Shown piece after piece: positions 13,316 through 16,027 of a DNA stretch of 16,027 nt (position 1 is its first letter; every line of letters begins with the position of its first letter). Under the pieces are notes generated by a model. The model was not told the origin of the DNA. It searched no databases and saw nothing but the letters and a program-made list of their open reading frames with translations. Both the position numbers and the translations under genes were made by a program. The DNA is from Methanosarcina sp. (GTDB lineage Archaea > Halobacteriota > Methanosarcinia > Methanosarcinales > Methanosarcinaceae): contig JAMXLQ010000260.1 of NCBI GenBank assembly GCA_024280975.1, forward strand, positions 1 to 16,027, given 5' to 3'.

Positions 13316-13328
13316 ATCAATATAAATA
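13316..13328 (-). promoter_or_regulatory. TATA box of the HEAT-like gene
   Basis: ATATTTATATTG on the minus strand gives a predicted RNA start at about 13296, next to the ATG at 13295. Confidence 0.5.
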
Positions 13329-13482
13329 TTTGTATTGAGGATCAGGATTTAAAATATGTTACAGACACACCCTGATGAGCGCCTTTTCCTGCAACTTTAT
13401 TAAGTATTAAAAAACAAGTTCAAAGAGAATAATAAATTAAAAGAGAACTGACAAACTGGAAGATAACAAAGAATTAGGACAT

Positions 13483-13690
13483 TTTATATACAGTTATTAA
13501 ATTACGGATAAAGATATAATGAATTGTTGAGTAAATCAGTGTAAAGAAGATAATCAGGATTTTATATTGAAGACATAAAAATTACCCTGATCTTACACAA
13601 AATAGAAAAAATAAGAAAAAAGAATTCTCATACAGTGATCGGTTGATGAGAATTCCTGCACAAGGTTTTTGTCTGCTTTTGTTCGCTATG
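13483..13690. ncRNA. Structured region, possible small RNA, strand uncertain
   Basis: A perfect 10-bp inverted repeat (GAATTCTCAT at 13622-13631, ATGAGAATTC at 13646-13655) forms a hairpin with a 14-base loop. On the minus strand T-rich DNA follows at once (13605-13621); on the plus strand T-runs come about 12 bases later. A minus-strand transcript could start near 13697 from TAATTATATATCG (about 13719-13731) and end here, about 90 bases. A plus-strand transcript could start near 13513 from TTTATATA at 13483-13490 and would also contain GTGTAA/TTACAC and TCAGG/CCTGA pairs (13539-13598). No ORF explains either. The hairpin may simply be a two-way terminator. Confidence 0.35.
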
Positions 13691-13776
13691 CTTTAGTATG
13701 TAAACATTAGCTAAAAACGATATATAATTAACTGGAGTTAAATTTCAAGCATTGAAAGATATTGGTTGACGTTGAA

Positions 13777-14013
13777 ATGTTTAACGGGAGTAATTATTTT
13801 AACGACGTTGCCAATTTTTTTGTCAGAGTAAATAATTTAGAGGGAAAAAACAAAAAGGAAAAAGTGAAGGAAAAAATTCTGCCCATAATTTATAAGGACC
13901 TTCAAAGTATTTCGAATTTTACACATTATAACTTCCCAAATTCGGTCACCAGAAAGATTTTTTTGATATTATTTAAAAGAAATATAACTGGAGAAAGAGC
14001 AGTTTTTCCTTAG
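13777..14013 (+). CDS. Hypothetical 78-residue AT-rich ORF
   Basis: Unrecognised. The protein begins MFNGSNYFNDVANFF, is lysine- and asparagine-rich, and has a basic middle (EGKNKKEKVKEKILP). There is no membrane segment or known motif. Base use is more AT-rich than in the conserved genes, which could mean a young or transferred gene or a decayed fragment. ATG at 13777 has no clear ribosome binding site; a TATA box (TATATAAT, about 13720-13728) would give a leader of about 27 bases. A TTG at 13762 would add five residues. It ends at TAG; since Methanosarcina can read UAG as pyrrolysine, read-through would add 23 codons after the UAG before TAA at 14083-14085, but nothing shows that this happens. 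Confidence 0.35.
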   Translation: MFNGSNYFNDVANFFVRVNNLEGKNKKEKVKEKILPIIYKDLQSISNFTHYNFPNSVTRKIFLILFKRNITGERAVFP

Positions 14014-14372
14014 ACTAAAATAAAATTCCAGCTAGGAAAGAAAGTGGAAAAAAGAGTGCAAAGTAGAAGCAAAATAAGAGAATAAAGTTTGAAAATGAGA
14101 ATATGGAGTTTGAGAAAAAAATAAAAACTTAAAATAAGAAAATAAAATTTAGAAAGTTAAAAAGTCTGAAATTCTATCGATTTTTTGAAGTAAATAAACA
14201 AAACCTGCAATGAATCCGAAAGTATTTATTCTTTAGTTGAAGTATAAGAGGGTAAATATTAAAAATAAACAAGTTTACTTGATTTACATCTTCAGAGGAA
14301 AGACAACGGCCAATTTATTAAAATTATAAAAGTAAGTCCTAAAAAAGTGTTCGAGCAGAAGGTGTGGTAAAA
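14014..14372. other. Purine-rich gap upstream of cbiP
   Basis: About 360 bases with no gene. The first half is very A-rich on the plus strand and has loose repeats (GAGAATAAAGTTTGAAAAT and GAGAATATGGAGTTTGAG). The cbiP promoter is at the right end. Confidence 0.4.
14324..14331 (+). promoter_or_regulatory. TATA box of cbiP
   Basis: TTATAAAA predicts an RNA start near 14353, about 20 bases before the ATG at 14373. AGGTG in that leader is the likely ribosome binding site. No cobalamin riboswitch fits into such a short leader. Confidence 0.5.
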
Positions 14373-15830
14373 ATGGAAAAGAAAAGCGTCTTGATCCTGG
14401 GAACCGCCTCCCATGTTGGGAAAAGTTCAGTCGTGACTGCCATATGCAGGATCCTGTCGAGGAAATACAGGGTTGCCCCCTTCAAGGCTCAAAACATGAG
14501 CCTGAATTCCTGGATTACAAAGGACGGAAAGGAAATAGGAATTGCCCAGGCAATCCAGGCAAAAGCTGCAGGTACTGAGCCCACTGCCGATATGAACCCT
14601 GTCCTTCTAAAACCCAAAGGAGATTGTGTTTCCCAGATAATCCTGCTAGGGGAACCTTATGCTGACAAAAGCGCAGGCCAGTACTACGATTCTATCGCAG
14701 AAATGAACGAAGTCCTTGAAGGAGCTCTCGAAAGGCTTTGCAAAGAGCATGATATCATCGTCATGGAGGGAGCTGGAGGGGCTGCCGAAATTAACCTCTA
14801 TGAAAGGGATATTGTAAATATCGGCACTGCAAGACTTACACAGGCCCCCATAATCCTTGTTGGAGACATCGAAAGAGGAGGCGTTTTTGCGAGCCTTTAC
14901 GGCACAGTTGCACTTCTTCCCGAGGATGTACGGAAAAATGTCAAAGGATTCATAATCAATAAGTTTAGAGGCGATCTGGAAATCCTGAAACCGGGCCTGA
15001 AGCAACTTGAAGAGAAAACAGACATCCCGGTGCTTGGAGTTATTCCTTACTTCAAACTTAATATTCCTTCGGAAGATTCGGTTTCACTTGAAGATAAAGA
15101 AAGTGTAAAAGACGAAAAAGATATCGAAATTGCAGTTATCCGCCTGCCCAGGATTTCGAATTTTACAGATTTCGAACCCTTGGAAAAACTTGCTAAAATC
15201 CGCTACGTGGATCTTGATGAAGACCTCGGAAATCCTGACGCTATCATGATCCCGGGCACAAAAAATACGGTTAACGATCTGCTCGACCTTAAAGCAAGCG
15301 GTATGGCCGGGAAAATTCAGGCCTTCAAGGGGAAAGTCCCGATTTTTGGAATCTGCGGTGGCTATCAGATGCTCGGCAGGACAATTTATGATTCCGGGGT
15401 CGAAAACGGAGTCGAGGCCGAATTCGAAGGCCTGGGACTCCTGGATATAAGGACAAAGTTCGGAGAATACACAAAAAGAACAGTCCAGGTTACGAAAAAA
15501 GTGAATGCTTACGGCCCTATACTTGCTCCCATAGATGGGGAGGAGGTAGAAGGATATGAAATTCATATGGGAATAACCGACTCTTACCGTAACATATTCG
15601 GGAATGACGGTGCAATTGACGAAGCCGGCCTGGTAATTGGTACCTACCTGCACGGGCTCTTTGATAATAAAAATATAAGAGATGCCCTAGTGCGATACCT
15701 ATACGAGAAAAAAGGCCTTACGTATCGGCCTGAAAACACCATGACTGAAAACGACGCATACGAAGAACTTGCAAATGTAGTTGAGCAGAACCTTAACATG
15801 GAAAAAGTCTACGAAATAATTGGGATATAA
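14373..15830 (+). CDS. cbiP: Cobyric acid synthase (adenosylcobyric acid synthase)
   Basis: CbiP/CobQ amidates carboxylates b, d, e and g of adenosylcobyrinic acid a,c-diamide using four glutamines and four ATP, late in cobamide synthesis. Methanosarcina needs cobamides for its methyltransferases. The 485-residue protein has the dethiobiotin-synthetase-like ATP domain first: the loop GTASHVGKSS at 10-19, then FKAQNMSLNSW and MEGAGGAAEINL. The C-terminal glutamine amidotransferase domain has the nucleophile C328 in FGICGGYQMLG, GYEIHMG, and H427 in GTYLHGLFDN. All parts are intact. ATG at 14373 fits homologues and the AGGTG ribosome binding site; GTG at 14364 would add three residues. It seems to be a stand-alone unit here, with no other cobamide gene in the window. 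Confidence 0.96.
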   Translation: MEKKSVLILGTASHVGKSSVVTAICRILSRKYRVAPFKAQNMSLNSWITKDGKEIGIAQAIQAKAAGTEPTADMNPVLLKPKGDCVSQIILLGEPYADKSAGQYYDSIAEMNEVLEGALERLCKEHDIIVMEGAGGAAEINLYERDIVNIGTARLTQAPIILVGDIERGGVFASLYGTVALLPEDVRKNVKGFIINKFRGDLEILKPGLKQLEEKTDIPVLGVIPYFKLNIPSEDSVSLEDKESVKDEKDIEIAVIRLPRISNFTDFEPLEKLAKIRYVDLDEDLGNPDAIMIPGTKNTVNDLLDLKASGMAGKIQAFKGKVPIFGICGGYQMLGRTIYDSGVENGVEAEFEGLGLLDIRTKFGEYTKRTVQVTKKVNAYGPILAPIDGEEVEGYEIHMGITDSYRNIFGNDGAIDEAGLVIGTYLHGLFDNKNIRDALVRYLYEKKGLTYRPENTMTENDAYEELANVVEQNLNMEKVYEIIGI

Positions 15831-15860
15831 AAATAGGCATCTTAAAATAAGGCATAAGAA

Positions 15861-15895
15861 TCTTCGGGTGCTCTACGCAGAACACCTGATAAATT
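15861..15895 (+). terminator. Weak hairpin after cbiP
   Basis: GGTG/CACC, extended by TC/GA over one mismatch, forms a small hairpin about 35 bases past the stop (GGGTGCTC and GAACACCT). Only a short T-poor stretch follows, so termination here is doubtful. Confidence 0.25.
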
Positions 15896-16005
15896 ATTTC
15901 AAAAAATGTTGAACATAAAAAAAGGTATTGGGCAGCTTCAGGAGAACATTAGAATAGTCAGAACTAAAAACCTATAATTATTGGGGGGCAAAGCACAGTA
16001 CTCGC

Positions 16006-16025
16006 GGAGGGTATAACCGGCCTCC
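16006..16025. other. GGAGG/CCTCC inverted repeat at the window edge
   Basis: GGAGG (16006-16010) and CCTCC (16021-16025) could pair over a ten-base loop, just after a run of six G at 15983-15988. The window ends here, so I cannot tell whether it is part of a structured RNA or a leader. Confidence 0.2.
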
Positions 16026-16027
16026 AG

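Noticed and set aside
13622..13655. C/D-box guide RNA suggested by TTGATGAGA
   Set aside because: No CTGA D box at a fitting distance; the sequence is explained by the perfect hairpin.
15084..15653. 189-codon ORF on the minus strand
   Set aside because: Antisense to the intact cobyric acid synthase; cysteine- and phenylalanine-rich as expected of a reversed coding frame.

Overview
The window looks like chromosome of a methanogenic archaeon of the genus Methanosarcina. The protein families are archaeal or methanogen-typical: AMP phosphorylase, tRNA Cm56 methyltransferase (Trm56), an archaeal-type PorB subunit of pyruvate:ferredoxin oxidoreductase, the UPF0210/ACT pair, and cobyric acid synthase of cobamide synthesis. 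Intergenic DNA is long and AT-rich, with archaeal TATA boxes and GGAGG-type ribosome binding sites. The genus is inferred from recognising the proteins; no rRNA is present and the species cannot be fixed. There is no CRISPR array, tRNA, rRNA or insertion sequence.

Layout. (1) 161-2176: a phosphoribosyltransferase with a helix-turn-helix-like tail (minus) faces away from a helical-repeat protein (plus). Different tandem-repeat arrays lie beside the phosphoribosyltransferase at each end. (2) 2378-4075: porB (minus) without porA, porC or porD. An undetected 39-codon ORF overlaps its start codon, and upstream lies a compact three-way-junction RNA with its own TATA box and T-rich end. (3) 4076-5847: the ACT-domain protein and UPF0210 protein in one operon (minus). 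(4) 5941-7463: a 16-bp tandem array, a bacterial-fold shikimate-kinase-like protein and a small membrane protein (minus). (5) 7464-9534: a gene-poor stretch with a strong hairpin and a palindrome, then a phytoene-desaturase-like flavoprotein (plus). (6) 9640-11751: the deoA-trm56 operon (minus). (7) 12338-14013: small genes, including a two-helix membrane protein, a possible 19-residue peptide gene, a HEAT-like 73-residue protein, an AT-rich ORF and a structured element that may be a small RNA. (8) 14373-15830: cobyric acid synthase (plus).

The genes are mostly independent housekeeping units: nucleotide salvage (phosphoribosyltransferase, AMP phosphorylase), tRNA modification, carbon assimilation through pyruvate synthase, and cobamide synthesis for methyl transfer in methanogenesis. 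The most unusual content is between the genes. The best candidate for something undescribed is the minus-strand RNA at about 3550-3690. It has a 17-bp closing stem and two adjacent hairpins that both present UUGGGGGA. G-U pairs in two stems, which would be C-A mismatches on the other strand, show which strand is transcribed. Most of the longer gaps also carry their own short tandem array with a different unit (16, 21, 23 or 26 bp).
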